DNA of 64,000 bases from Zea mays (lineage: Eukaryota > Streptophyta > Magnoliopsida > Poales > Poaceae): positions 117,528,207 to 117,592,206 of the forward strand of contig NC_050098.1 of NCBI RefSeq assembly GCF_902167145.1, written 5' to 3'. The notes beneath the pieces were generated by a model. It was given only the letters and a program-made list of their open reading frames with translations, was not told the origin of the DNA and made no database searches. Shown here piece after piece: positions 11,401 through 23,362 of this stretch. A program made the translations under genes and the position numbers. Each line of letters starts with the position of its first letter. The first letter of the stretch is position 1.

Positions 11401-14363
11401 ATGGCCAGAGTACGCTCGACTGCAAGGGTGACTCGTGAAGGAGAGGAGACCGAGACCATCGAGACAGCTCCAATTTCCTAAGTCATGAGACAGTCGGGTT
11501 TAGTTGTGACAGAGGGAACCATTGACGAAGGTACACCTCCTGCCGAAGCTGAATAGGCTGATATTGAAGAAGAAAATGCTGATGAAGAAGAGGAGGATTA
11601 TAGCATTTTGATCCCATCAAAACCCAGCCACCTAGATTTTGAGAAATCTACTGTGTCTAAAGCCGATGTACCCATGATGATGAAACTGGGCTACTTTGGA
11701 GAAGCTGAAAGGAAACTTGTTCGTTTTGCTGGAGAAGAAACCACCCCAACGCCGAAGGATGATGAAGTAGTGGTTTTCAAAAGTTTTTTCAGAGCAGGAT
11801 TACGGTTTCCTCTGAATGAGATGATAGGAGAAGTTTTGAAGAATTTTGAAATTTATCTTCATCAGCTGACCCATAACGCTATCGTTAGGCTCAGCATCTT
11901 CATCTAGGCCATCCGAAGCCAAGTGATGGACCCAGATGCCAAAGCATTCTGCCGAGTGCACGAGTTGCACTACCAGACAAAGGCCAGGGCAGACGGTTTA
12001 CATGAAAATTTTGGTTGCTACAATTTTGCGTATCACAAGGATACAAAGGCTCCAGTTCTCAGCTATCGCACCAAGTGGCCAATAGGCTGGAAAGGTGAAT
12101 GGTTCTATATCAAGGTTGATGAGAAGAAAAGGGGGAAACTAATGACGATAGTTATGTGCCCGCTAACTCTAAACTTTGGAATGACCCAACCCCTATGCAA
12201 CATGCAGCTAGGGTCACCATGCCAACTGGCCGCAGTAGAATTCAGGGTGGTGGCTGAACAAATCAGCACCAGAGACCTGGTGCAAGAATACCTAGCTAAC
12301 AGGACTTCTCCTACGTCAAGTGATTGGGGCATGCCGAAGCTAAAGGGAACAAAGAAGAAATATGAACTCGTTCGATTACCTTATCGTTTTAAGTTTGAGA
12401 AAAAATTCAAGGAGCCTTGCCAAGAATGGCTGGAAATGATTGAAACTATGTGGAATGAAATTTTGGGGAACTACACTAGAAAAGAAGACCAATTAATGAC
12501 AACAGTCTTCGTCACCTGGCCCAAACGAAGGTTAAACCGAGTAATGGACGCTCTAAAATTTGAATACCCTGATTATGAGCGGCTCAACAAGGGTGCCAAA
12601 GGGGCAAAAAGAAAAAGGATTGTTAGTGTTCTGAGCAGACAAGCTTGCAGAATGGTGAAGGAGGATGAAAAGGTTTTAAAGTAGAGAAAATCCTCTCCTG
12701 AGCCGAAGATGGCAGGTTTAAAGAAAAGAAAAGCTAAATCCTAGAGCCGAAGGTGACTGAAGAGGAAGAAGAGACTCCCTCAACACCTCCAGCTATCGAA
12801 GTGGCCGAAATTTTAAAGGTAATGATTGAATCTCTACCTATCAAGCTGCTAAGCCCTCTGGGACCGGAACTGACAAAGCTTTTTCACAAGAAAGAAGAAC
12901 CTTCGGCCATAAAGAGGGCAGATGGGCTGAAGAAGCGAAGAATTGGTAGTGTAATGCAAGCCATTGAAAAGATGCCACCACCGGCCTCGACATCTAAGAT
13001 AGCACCTACTGCAAGCGCCGAGGCCACTACCAAAGCAAACACATGAGCCGAAGCTACAACTGCCACCGAAGCTGCCAACTTGGAGGCCACCCTATCTGGA
13101 ATTGATAAATTGATACTGGGAATGCCTACAGAAGAAAGATCTGCGACTGCAGAACAGGTCATGGCCCCAGTGCCTGACAAAGGGAAAGAAATTGTCGAAG
13201 CTACTTCGGAAGAAAAAGGTTTTGATCTTCGGAACTTGGTCGGACAAGAACTATCTGAGGTCGAAAAGAAGAAGCTACAGGAATATGGCATTTCCTGTGG
13301 CTACCAGCCAGGAGCCATGCTCTTTGGTGGAATCGATGAAGAGGCCTTGGGATGTGTTCGCGACCGTACCGGGGCGAAGGTAATCGACACTCTATCGAAG
13401 AGTGTCGGTTTTCCGAAGCTTAAAGCCAATATTAGCAGCTACCGACGACAACCTATCGTCGGTAGTTTGTTTTATTCCAACTTTAAGGTAAAATTCTTGT
13501 AATGAAGCAAAATTTTATTTTTTTATTTTTGCGACGAAGCAAGTTTTCTGATGAAGGTCTATTTGTATAGAGTATGCTGCTGAGCAAAGCACTGCAAATG
13601 CAGCAAGACCTCAAGGATAAAAAGAACGAAATTATAATCGAAGGTTTAGAGAGCAAGATTAAAGAATACGAAGCTTCTCTTGAAAAGAATGATTTCCTTC
13701 TTCAAGCAATGGAAGGTTCCCTTGCAGAAGCACAAACTGAAAATGCTAGACTAAGCAGGGAGCTTCTCCAAAAATCAGAGAGCTTCGAACAAGAAAGAAA
13801 AAACTTGCAGACAAAGTACGAAGCTGAAGCTGCCGAAAATACGAAGCTACAACTATCTTTGAAGGAGCTTCGTAACATGTGTTTGAGCTTTGGCAGCCAC
13901 TGCGTACAACGATTAAAAAAGGTTTTCAACTCAGTTGGAGCTAGTGCTGAAAAATTTACTCCTTCGACCAAAAACATATCAAGCACCTTCGAACACATTG
14001 AAGGCGAAGTTGAGGCGCTTGACGAAGTAATAGCGGGGCACGATGACTTTTGTGCCCTGCTAGCTTCACGTGGTACAGCTGCAGCATTTCTGAAAGCTGG
14101 CTGTACGCACGCAAAGATAGTGAATAGACCTACCTTCAGTCTATCTTCGACAGATTTGGTTGATATTCCCGACGAATCCCAAAGCATAGGAAGCAGATTT
14201 GTAACGCAAATATGGGCGAAGGGTGGTCAGGATTTGGCTGGCGACGAGGCCCGAAGCTTACTTAAGCCGGTATGAAACTTATACCTGTTGCTTACCTTTC
14301 CTTGTGATTACCTTTTACCTTATACAACTTTGTTGTGTGTAGGATGATGATGCCGAAGATTAA
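11401..14363 (+). pseudogene. T1 antisense gene, Transposase_28-type, with introns
   Basis: The ATG at 11401 opens MARVRSTARV. The frame has in-frame stops at 11479, 11554 and 11905, and after 12684 coding resumes in another frame. The region 11608-12580 has the conserved KLGYFGEAER, DEVVVFKSFFRAGLRFP and GEVLKNFEIYLHQLT blocks of the 'putative gypsy type transposon' family (Pfam Transposase_28, by recall). 12753-13487 is an acidic Ala/Glu-rich linker ending GFPKLKANISS. Two introns fit in phase: 13488-13570 (83 nt) and 14270-14342 (73 nt). The exon 13571-14269 encodes a long coiled coil (ESKIKEYEASLEKND and onward) and the last exon ends DDDAED at TAA 14361-14363. It runs convergent to pol. 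The function is unknown; the stops make it a pseudogene. Confidence 0.75.
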
Positions 14364-14790
14364 TAATCCGAAGCAGATTCCGAAGGCCGCTGAAGCTGTT
14401 TTTTAGGCCTGTCTGCATAGATCTGAGAAGTATTTGTATTATCTTTGTAAAAAAACATTGTAATCGAGAGTTAAACATTACTCTGTATATTTGTCCATAC
14501 CTTGTAATATATTTTTACCTTTTTCGTCCGTGTATAAATTGCTTTGCTGTGGACGAAACTTGTATATTTTGAGTCGAAGGCGAAAAACACCTTCCCTTCT
14601 TTTCGTACACAACGAAGCATATCTTTGCTCCTTCGTGCTTATCAAAGCATTGTTATCAAAGCTGAAGTATCTCTGTATGCTTTATGTTATGATGATGATG
14701 ATCCTATGAATGTCTATATGAATGTATATGAATGCAATGAATGATGTAATGTAATGTGCAAATGAATGTCCCGAACACGCACACGAAACC

Positions 14791-15180
14791 ACACCCAGAC
14801 TCTGCATCCCCTTAGGAACGTCTTTTGAGTCTTAAGCTCTGCATCCCCTTAGGAACGACTTTTGAGCTTCTTCACCTTCTATTTAGGTGGCATTTAAGTT
14901 CTGCATCCCCTTAGGAATGACTTTTGAACTTCTTCACCTTCTATTTCGGTGGTATTTGGCTCTGCATTCCCTTTGGAACGACTTTTGAGCAGAAAACTTA
15001 TACTGCGCTCCCTTAGGAACGACTTTTTTGCAGCTTCGTCATGCTTTTGGCTTTGCATTCCCTTAGGAACGACTTTTGATCAGAAAACTTATGTTGCGCT
15101 CCCTTAGGAACGACTTTTTTTGCAGCTTCGTCATGCTTTTGGCTCTGCATTCCCTTAGGAACGACTTTTGAGCTTCTCCT
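14791..15180 (+). repeat. Tandem repeat block between antisense gene and pol (T1)
   Basis: About eight imperfect units share the core CCCTTAGGAACGACTTTTGAG, with spacings of roughly 36-65 bases. Units differ in their filler, for example 'cttcttcaccttctatttaggtgg'. The block lies between the 3' ends of the two convergent genes, with pol ending at 15367. T2 and T3 carry blocks with a related core at the same place. Confidence 0.8.
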
Positions 15181-15366
15181 TGTTTTTCCTTTTCCGCACT
15201 CGATGGTGCAGACTTTAGATTTTACATATTACATCTTTTGGGGATTTGGCCCTCATAGGGCTAAATAAGAATGAAGAATTACAAGCTATGGCCCCATTAA
15301 AAACTTTCTCCCCTCTTGAAAGGAAAAGGGTGCCATAGAAAAAATGAAAAAAAAGATTACATCATA

Positions 15367-18300
15367 TCACACATAGTATCGCCGAAGCTCATCCGCATTC
15401 CAAGATCTGGGTATGTCGTTGCCGTCCATATCCTTCAATCTATAAGAACCGGGCCTTGACGAAGATACTACCAGAAAAGGACCTTCCCATTTTAGTTGCA
15501 ACTTACCCACTGTGTCTAGGTTGGCCACTCTCCGAAGCACCAGATGCCCTGGCTTGATATTTTTCAATCGAACTTTTCTGTCATGCCATTTTATTGTTTC
15601 AGCCTGATATTTATTGATGTGCTCTATAGCCTGAAGTCTGGTCCCTTCTATAGTATCTTTTGTTACTTGATAATCAGCTTCGTCGTCTGTCGAAGCTATT
15701 GTTCTTATTGACCCTGTCTTTGCTTCTTCTGGGGTTATTGCTTCGTCACCAAATAGGAGCTTGAAGGGTGTAAATCCTGTTGACCTTGACGTAGTTGTGT
15801 TATGGCTCCACACCACTTTAATCAGCTCGTCTGGCCACTTTCCTCTGGGCTGGTTGGAAGATTAGCTTCATTATTCCTGTCATTATAATACCATTCGCTC
15901 TTTCTACCAGGCCATTTGATTATGGGTGCCTAACTGATGCAAAGTGGATCTTCGTACCGATTTGGTCACAAAAATCTTTGAATGCTTCGGCCTCAAATTG
16001 TGTACCATTGTCCACGGTTATTGCCTTCGGCACACCGAAGCGACAAACAATATTCTGCCAGAAGAATTTTTGGACCGTAACCGAAGTTATTGTAGGCAAG
16101 GGCTTCGCCTCAATCCACTTGGAAAAATATTCCACTGCCACTACAACATACTTCAAGTTGCCTTGTGCTGGTGGGAGCGGACCCAACAAATCTAGGCCCC
16201 ATCTTTGCAATGGCGAGGTTGGCTGTATTAACTGAGTTAGCGACGAAGGTTGCTTCTGGTCTTTTGCACATTTTTGACAATTCTCGCAATTTTGAACCAG
16301 ATCTGCTGCATCCGAAGCTGCCTTCGGCCAATAAAATCCTTGCCTAAAAACCTTTCCCAGCAAAGGCCTGGACCCAATGTGAGATCCACACAGACCTGCG
16401 TGTATTTCCTTCATTAGCTCTATACCTTCGGTTCTGGATAAGCACTTGAGAAGTGGAGGGCACACTCCATGTTTGTATAACTCCCCTTCTATCATGACAT
16501 ATGATCTTGTCCTTGCTTCCATTCTTTTATTATAAACTTCGTCATCCGAAAGACAATTACCTTGGAGGAAAGATATGATTTCAGTCCTCCAATCTTCACT
16601 ATGTACAGGTGATATTGCGAGCACTGCTCTTTCCATAAGTTCAACCGAAGGTGCTTTTATTGTCTCAAAGAATACTTCCAAAGGTAGAGGGAGCCCCTGT
16701 GCTGCTGACTTAGCTAATAGATCTGCATGCTCATTCTCCCCTCTTGGAATATTTTTTACAGAAAAACCTTCAAAAGAGGCCTCCAACCTTCGGACCGTGT
16801 CCAAATATTTTTCAAGCTTCAGATCCCTTACCTTGCTGCTTTTGTCTACATGGCCAGAGATGACTTGGGAGTTAGTTTTAAGGATCGCCCTTCTGATTCC
16901 CATTGCCTTTAATTTCCGAAGCCCCAACAAAAGGGCTTCGTACTCAGCAATGTTATTTGTACAACTAAAATCCAGTCTTGCTGCATAGCATGTTCTGACT
17001 TTAGAAGGCGCTACTAGGACAACAGCGGCTCCTACGCCGAAGGTTCCCCAAGAACTATCACAGAAGACTGTCCAGGCTTCGGCGTCCTTTGTTACTTCTT
17101 CCTGAGCCCCTGGCGTCCAATCAGCGATGAAATCTGCTAATGCCTGGGACTGAATTGAGGACCTGTGTACATAGTCTATAGAAAATTCATTGAGCTCGGC
17201 AGCCCATTTTCCGATCCTCCCAGTAGCTTATCTATAACTCATTATGTCTTTCAAAGGTTGTGACGAAGGAACAATTATATGATATGCTTGAAAGTAATGC
17301 CGAAGCTTCCTGGAGGCCATCAATACATCATATAGCACCTTCTCCAATTCTGTGTAATTTTTCTTTGATAAGCTTAGAACTTCGGAGACAAAATATACTG
17401 GTGCTTGTTTTTTAACCTGGCCATCTTGCTTCTCCTGTACCAGTGCCACACTGACTGCAGAGTGAGAAGCTGCCACATACAGGAGTAACGGAGCCCCTAG
17501 TGAAGGTGGAGTTAGAGTTGTCAAGTCGATCAATATTGCTTTAACTCTTCGAAAGCTCTTTGCTGAGCCGGACCCCACTGGAAAACTTTGGTTGGCTTCA
17601 ATATTTCAAAGAATGGTAGATCCCTTTCTGCTGATCTGGATATAAATCTATTTAACGATGCTAGCCTTCCTGCCAACCGTTGGGCCCCTTTCTTCATATT
17701 TGGTGGCTCCATCTGAAGGATAGCTTCGATCTTATTCGGATTAGCTTCGATTCCCTTCGTTGATACTAGACAACCAAGGAACTTGCCATTCTTTACTCCA
17801 AAAACACACTTTTCTGGATTTAATTTCAGACCAGCTTGCCTGAAATTGGCAAATGTCTCCTGCAAATCAGCAATATGATTCTCTTGCTTCGTGCTCTTTA
17901 CTATGATGTCATCAACATAAGTCAGCACATTCTTGCCTATTTGAGAATGAAGGACCTTGGCTGTCATTCTGCTGAAGCTTCCTCCAGAATTCTTGAGCCC
18001 CTCAGGCATCCGAAGGTAGCAATAAGTGCCACTAGGAGTTATGAAGCTAGTTTTTGGCTCATCTTCCTTCTTCATCCAAATTTGATGATAGCCTGAGTAG
18101 CAGTCCAATAGACTCATGAGCTCCGAAGAAGCCGCTGCATCTACAAGGGAGTCTATTCTTGGTAATGGGAACTCATCCTTTGGGCATGCTTTGTTAAGAT
18201 CTGTGAAATCGATACACATTCTCCATTTTCCATTAGCCTTCTTCACCATAACAGTGTTAGCTAGCCATTCTGGATATGTTACTTCTTTGATAACACCAGC

Positions 18301-19186
18301 ACTGAGAAGTCTCTTTACTTCGTTCCGAGCACCTTCAGCTTTATCATCAGACATCTTCCGAAGTCTTTGCTTCCTTGGCCTGAAAGATGGATCCACATTA
18401 AGTGAATGTTCAATGACATCTCTGTTGACACCACAAAGATCATTGGCTGTCCAAGCAAAGACATCTTTGTTGTTGAACAAAAACCTTATCAGAGTTTTTT
18501 TCTTGCTCATCAGATAACTGAGATCCCAGCAGTACCCTTTGATCTGCTATATCTTCACATAAGAGCATAGGCTTCGGCTGATCTGCCGAAGCAGCCTTCT
18601 CTCTTTTGTGATTATATTGTTAACAAGCTTCGGCTCCATCTATGTTGTGGATTGCCTTTGAATCTGTCCAACTCCCTTCAGCCCTTCTGGCAGCTTCTTG
18701 ACTTCCATGGATGGCAATGGGCCCCAGGTCCGAAGGTATCTTCATGCATAAGTATACTGGATGAAGTATTGCTTCGAAGGCATTAAGTGTTCCTCGACAA
18801 ATGATTGCATTGTACGAGTATTCCATGTCGACAATGTCAAAAACAACTTGCTCAGTTCTTGTGTTGTGGACATAACCGAAGGTAACTGACATTGTAATTT
18901 TGCCAAGTGCCACAATCTGCCGTCCTCCGAAGCCACAAAGCGGGTGTGTAGCATCATGAATCTTGTCCTCTGGTTCTTTCATATCCTTGAAAGCCTTTGC
19001 GAATATAATGTCCGTTGCACTGTCTGTGTCAAAGAGAACATTGTGGACCAGAAATCCCTTGATGACACAGGATATGACCATAGCATTATTGTGAGGATAG
19101 TCTTTTAGCTGAAGATCCTCCTGGGAGAAGGTGATTGGGATGGTGGGACCACTTGGACCTGACGAAGGGTCCTTGCACCCCAACAT
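15367..19186 (-). pseudogene. T1 pol pseudogene: protease, RT, RNase H, archaeal RNase H, integrase
   Basis: The protease-type region (19186-18620) has FDTDSATDI where a D-S/T-G triad is expected. The reverse transcriptase (18510-17530) includes MCIDFTDLNKACPK and an intact TYVDD. RNase H follows at 17578-17228. An archaeal-type RNase H (about 17150-16750) includes FCDSSWG, NNIAEYE and ENEHADLLAK, but has TNSQ where related copies have TDSQ/TDSK, a lost catalytic Asp. Integrase (about 16500-15367) includes CENCQKC, LDLLGPLPP and ITVDNGTQF, ending in a WNADELRRYY tail. Breaks: a gap between 18620 and 18510, a frameshift near 17550, a stop near 17228, HPQ changed to HP-stop at 15917-15919, and a frameshift near 15850. 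Not functional. Confidence 0.85.
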
Positions 19187-19336
19187 GCTGCACTCTTCTC
19201 TGCGCTTCCTTCTTCTGTTTCTTGTTGGCTGGCTCTGAACTTGAACCGCCCGTGATTGGGAGCACCAGCTTCGTAGCCGAAGGTGCTAAACTTGGTTGTT
19301 GAATGAAGCCATCAGCTCAATAGTGGAAGTGAGTTC

Positions 19337-19354
19337 ACCGGAGGTGGGCGCCAA
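19337..19354 (-). other. T1 primer-binding site
   Basis: Read on the minus strand, TTGGCGCCCACCTCCGG follows the LTR end directly. T2, T3 and T5 show the same TTGGCGCCCAC start after their LTRs. The tRNA species was not determined. Confidence 0.65.
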
Positions 19355-19981
19355 TGTTGGGGACTTGTTCTCAAATGCTATGAGTTAAGAACAAGGCAAC
19401 ACAAAATGTTAATGGTTAAAGACCTTCGTCCTTCGAAGCATTATCTCCCTTAGGATATAATGATCTTCAGACAAAGGTTATGAAAGACGTATCTTCATCA
19501 TATCAGTATATAACAATGAAAGTGGAAACATATGAAACATGGAAAATAACATGAATAATCATATAACATTATCATAACCTTTTTATTATATCATCATGAA
19601 TAAACATGAACAATATCGAATTACATTTATACCTTCGGCTTGACAGAAGGTGAAAATCCAAGTGTGACGTACGAGTGAATACAAGTCAGCGTGAACAATA
19701 TAGGGTTACTGTTCATCTATTTATAGGCACAGGACGCAGCCCGGTCGAAATTACACTCATGTCCTTGATAACTAACTATAAGCGTAACACAAATTATCAG
19801 GGACTGATCGGTCTTTTTCTCTTTAAGTCGGTGCAGACCTTCGTCTCAAGGCATGTTATTATACCGAAGCTCTCTGGATTGTAGCTTCGGCTTGTACCTT
19901 CATGCTATGTCAGTTCGCATACCACACTACCGAAGGTGTTTTTGCTTGGAGGACCTTCGGCGAAGAAGCAGACCCCCAACA
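19355..19981 (-). mobile_element. T1 right LTR (5' LTR in element orientation)
   Basis: 627 bp, the same length as the left copy and matching it along its whole length apart from about 20 substitutions, many of them transitions. The inverse TATA box is near 19720. It is followed by the TSD gatat and then non-LTR flank. Confidence 0.85.
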
Positions 19982-20733
19982 GATATATAGGGATTTTTTG
20001 TGTAGGCAGGCTATCGGCCCTTCACGTCGCCAAAAACTGTTGAGCGCGAGTGCTCAGTCACGCTCAGGGTTAACCATCCTGTTTTTAACCAAATTCCGTT
20101 CATTTTCGAAAACAGAAAATAACCAAATTTCACCCAAATTTTTTATTTTTTGAACAATTTACATTTTCAAATTATATATATATATATAAAATCAATTTTC
20201 ACGTTTCTCGACCGAATTTTGTCATTTTCAGGTCGAATTTTCAGATTGGTTTTAATGGATTTGGATTCAAAATACAAAAGTCAAATTTTGGTCAACAAAA
20301 TGAAATTCACATCACTCAAAATGAAATTGTGAACCTTCCATGTTCATATTCATGACTCTATGCAAAGTTTTAAATAAATTAGCTAGATAATAAGAATGGA
20401 AAACCAGTAGCCCATAATAAAGATTGCTTTGACCGTATAAAAATATAAATTTGAACTATCCTTGCATTTTTATAAACTTATATGTCCATCACATAAATTG
20501 TACACTAAATACATGTAAGTCGGTATGAAAATAAAAGTTTAAACTCCAAAAAAATCATATGAAGTACATAGATGCACATTATAAAAGTCTATGCATTACA
20601 AATGAAATGTGTATAGATCCACATTAAATAGAAGCTCAAACGCTCGATAAGTCTATATGTTGTAATTATATGTTATGTCATGTATGAACTTGGACTTGTA
20701 TTGTTTAGAGTTTGGATTTATATTCATAAGGAG

Positions 20734-20734
<1 letters not shown>

Positions 20735-20795
<61 letters not shown>
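20735..20795. repeat. (TA)n microsatellite, left of the TIR element
   Basis: An uninterrupted TA run of about 61 bases ends nine bases before the left terminal inverted repeat at 20805. The equivalent run lies on the other side at 22798-22870. Confidence 0.95.
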
Positions 20796-20798
<3 letters not shown>

Positions 20799-20804
20799 AT
20801 ATTA

Positions 20805-22784
20805 GGAGCTCTGGGCTTCCAATAACTAAAGAAAGCCCAGGCCAGACAGTGCAATCCGGTCGAGCCAGACCACATCCGGACGTCTATAAAATAGGACCCG
20901 GAGTGCTAGGGTTCAGTTTTTCACGTCCATCTCGATTCATTAGTGACGGCGGTTGCCCGATAGCGCGCGCGACGGTGGACCCCGGGCAGTGGCTCCCCGA
21001 CCTCGACATGCGGTGGCGGCGGTTCCCAGGCCGGCGGTGGCGGCCCCCGATCCAGAGGGCGAGCGGCGGCAGCGCCCTTGTGCGACGACGGCGGTTCCCA
21101 GGCCGGTGGCCGCAACTCCATTTCCTCGACGCGCGGTGGCAGAGGTTCCTCGATCCGCAGCGGGGTCCTTGTGCGGGCAAGCGGCGGCGTCCCCGAAGCC
21201 CCGACGAGACAGCACTTCCAAGGCCGGCGAGCAAGCGACGCCCGTCGACGTGCAAGTAGCGACGACGACGCATGAGGCCGATGTTCGAGCGAGCGACGTC
21301 ACGGAAGGCGCGAGATGCGCGCAGCGATGATCACGCGTGACATCCTCCGATCCGGCGCAGTTTTCTTTTCGATTATTGTGTTTTATGCCTACCACATGTA
21401 TTATTTACGCCAAAAACTGTACGATTTTATGCTTAAACATGGAGTTCGTATATCAGTTTACTGCATGCACATTGGAAAGGCAATTTCTTGATTTATGCTG
21501 TTCGTAATTTGCGCGCATTCAATGGAAGCTCCCACGATTTTTGCCATAATTTTTGAATCTGTATAAAAATAGAAACCGCATGCATGCGGCTGCCATGTTT
21601 TCGGATATGTCATAAAAATAGGATAGTAATAACAACCTACTAGAGCTATCAACCTCTCACATTGACTCGGTATTTATGCTTATAATTGAGGGATTTTATG
21701 CTCAAAACTTAAGGTTTTTACGCTCCACCGGAGATGCGTCCACCAGTGAACAACATGCCAGATTTTTTATGCAGTATACCGAATTGCATAATTATCTACA
21801 AAGTTTGGCATATTTAGTATCAGTATATATCATAAAATGGTCATAACGAGTCTAGCTGTATGGCTGTTGCAACGATCCTAAATTTATGGAGGAAATAAAA
21901 CATTTAACATAGAAACCGCCACACATATCTTTCCTAAATTTACGCGCATGCAAGGGAACGTGTTTAATTCATGCATGCATTTTGCCATAATTTTTGGATC
22001 TGTATAACCGCATGCATGCGGCTGCCATATTTTTCGGATCTGCCATAAAAATAGGATCGTAATAACAACCTACTAGAGCTATCAACCTCTCACATTGGCT
22101 CAGTATTTACGCTTATAATTGAAGGATTTTATGCTCAAAACTTAAGGTTATTACGCTCCAACCCGGATATGCGTCCACCAGTGAACAACATGCCAGATTT
22201 TTTACGCAGTGTAACGAATTGCATAAATAGCTACATCATGTAGTATAATTTGTATCAATATATATCATAAACTAGATCTAATTTGTTTAGCTGCATGGCT
22301 GTTGGAGGGATCCTATATTTATGAAGGAAATAAAACATTAAATACGATTTTTTTTGTTTCTATGCGTGCAATTCATTTTCTTTCATTGCACATTATTTTC
22401 ATCATAAATTTGTGTGCATGCAGGTGATAGCAGATTTTTATGCAGTATACCGAATTGCATAATTATCTACACAGGGTAGCATATTTAGTAGCAGTATATA
22501 TCATAAAATGGTCCTTACGAGTCTAGTTGCATGGCTGTTGCAGCGATCCTAAATTTATGGAGGAAATAAAACATTTTAAAATAGAAATCGCCACGCATAT
22601 CTTTCCTAAATTTATGCGCATGCAAGGGACGTGTTTGACTCATGCATGCATTCCTTTTTTGCGCGCACAGACGTGGGCGCGGTTGGTGCAACCGACAGCC
22701 TGGTCCAGTCGGTGCGCCGGGTTGAACCAGGTTGCAGGGATGATCGACCTGGGCTTCCTTTAACTATTGGAAGCCCAGGGCTCC
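20805..22784. mobile_element. (TA)n-flanked TIR element with foldback arms
   Basis: The 37-base arms at 20805-20841 and 22748-22784 are inverted copies with about four mismatches. Each arm is itself partly palindromic (TGGGCTT...AAGCCCA). TA microsatellites abut both sides and no other TSD is clear. Inside are a GC-rich block (20880-21340, small overlapping frames on both strands, no recognisable product) and a direct-repeat array (21537-22650). It resembles microsatellite-targeting elements described in rice (Micron) only in having TA tracts at both ends; that comparison is inference. Confidence 0.6.
21537..22650. repeat. Internal direct repeats, about 430-bp unit, two and a half copies
   Basis: A first unit starts near 21537 ('gccataatttttgaatctg') and a second near 21984 with the same order of phrases: 'aacaacctactagagctatc', 'cttataattga', 'gcgtccaccagtgaac', 'gaattgcata'. 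A third, partial unit (22428-22650) matches the tail of the first, 'cgatcctaaatttatggagg'. The repeats contain GCATGCATGC palindromes. Confidence 0.8.
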
Positions 22785-22795
22785 CGTTATACCTA

Positions 22796-22797
<2 letters not shown>

Positions 22798-22870
<73 letters not shown>
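22798..22870. repeat. (TA)n microsatellite, right of the TIR element
   Basis: A TA run of about 73 bases begins 13 bases after the right arm. With the left run it brackets the TIR element. The open frames of Tyr/Ile repeats across it are artefacts of the repeat. Confidence 0.95.
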
Positions 22871-22872
<2 letters not shown>

Positions 22873-23362
22873 TGAGTAGTTTATGTGAGGGATATATGTT
22901 ATATGAAAATTTCACAGACAATCGTTGTAAATTTATGTATACTTGTGTATCTTGGATTTTCAATATCATATATATACAACACATTAAAATGGTACTAAAA
23001 ATTTAAATTTTTATACGGCCAAAATAATCTTTTCGGCGAAAAAGCACCGAAATCCGGCGAAAAAGCACCAAAATTCGCTTTTATGTTTTATTTTAAAAAA
23101 TTGAATAGTGAACCAAAATTTTCGAAATTTACACCCAAAATCAGTTCTCGTATAAGTCCATCGAATTTCGATTGAAATTTTAACCCTGGTCACGGTACAG
23201 CGACAAGCGCTTTATTTGTGTGGTACCCATGCATAATTGATCGATAGCCTCAGCCTGAACCATGGAGAGTTCACGATGCACAGTGCAACTTGCCTTTTCT
23301 TTTCCTTCTGTGAACTTTTTTTTAGCAGCATCATGCAAGCATTTGCGTATCACTAAAGTACC

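Larger units (their letters stand above)
10308..19981 (-). mobile_element. T1: full-length Tat-lineage Ty3/gypsy element lacking gag
   Basis: Two 627-bp LTRs in direct orientation are bounded by a perfect 5-bp TSD, gatat, at 10303-10307 and 19982-19986. On the minus strand the order is 5' LTR (right), primer-binding site, protease, reverse transcriptase, RNase H, archaeal-type RNase H, integrase, tandem repeats, antisense gene, 3' LTR (left). Only about 155 bases separate the LTR from the protease, so gag has been deleted. About 20 mismatches between the LTRs and several stops in pol and in the antisense gene indicate an old insertion. The extra RNase H domain places it in the Tat clade (family knowledge). 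Confidence 0.9.
20065..23188. mobile_element. hAT-like non-autonomous element, carrying a nested insertion
   Basis: The left end is CAGGGTTAACC and the right end read inversely is CAGGGTTAAAATTTC. They are flanked by the 8-bp near-duplicates gtcacgct (20057-20064) and gtcacggt (23189-23196). CAGGG-type termini and 8-bp duplications are typical of hAT elements (family knowledge). Subterminal sequence on both sides is AT-rich with shared wording ('accaaatttcaccc' against 'aatttcgaaaattttgg'). No transposase frame is present. 19987-20056 and 23197-23362 are ordinary-looking flank in which I see no gene. The terminal match is short, so this call is moderate. Confidence 0.5.

Noticed and set aside
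14791..15180. Regularly spaced repeats that could suggest a CRISPR array
   Set aside because: Plant retroelement context, variable spacing, spacers that are themselves repeats, and the same core found in two other elements; it is a minisatellite.
20675..21395. Frames of 125-194 codons in the (TA)n-flanked element
   Set aside because: They include a run of Tyr/Ile codons from the TA repeat and Arg/Pro/Ala-rich translations on both strands; no motif supports a gene.
20805..22784. Helitron, because of the hairpin near the right end
   Set aside because: No CTRR end after a hairpin, no TC start, and the ends are inverted repeats, which Helitrons lack.
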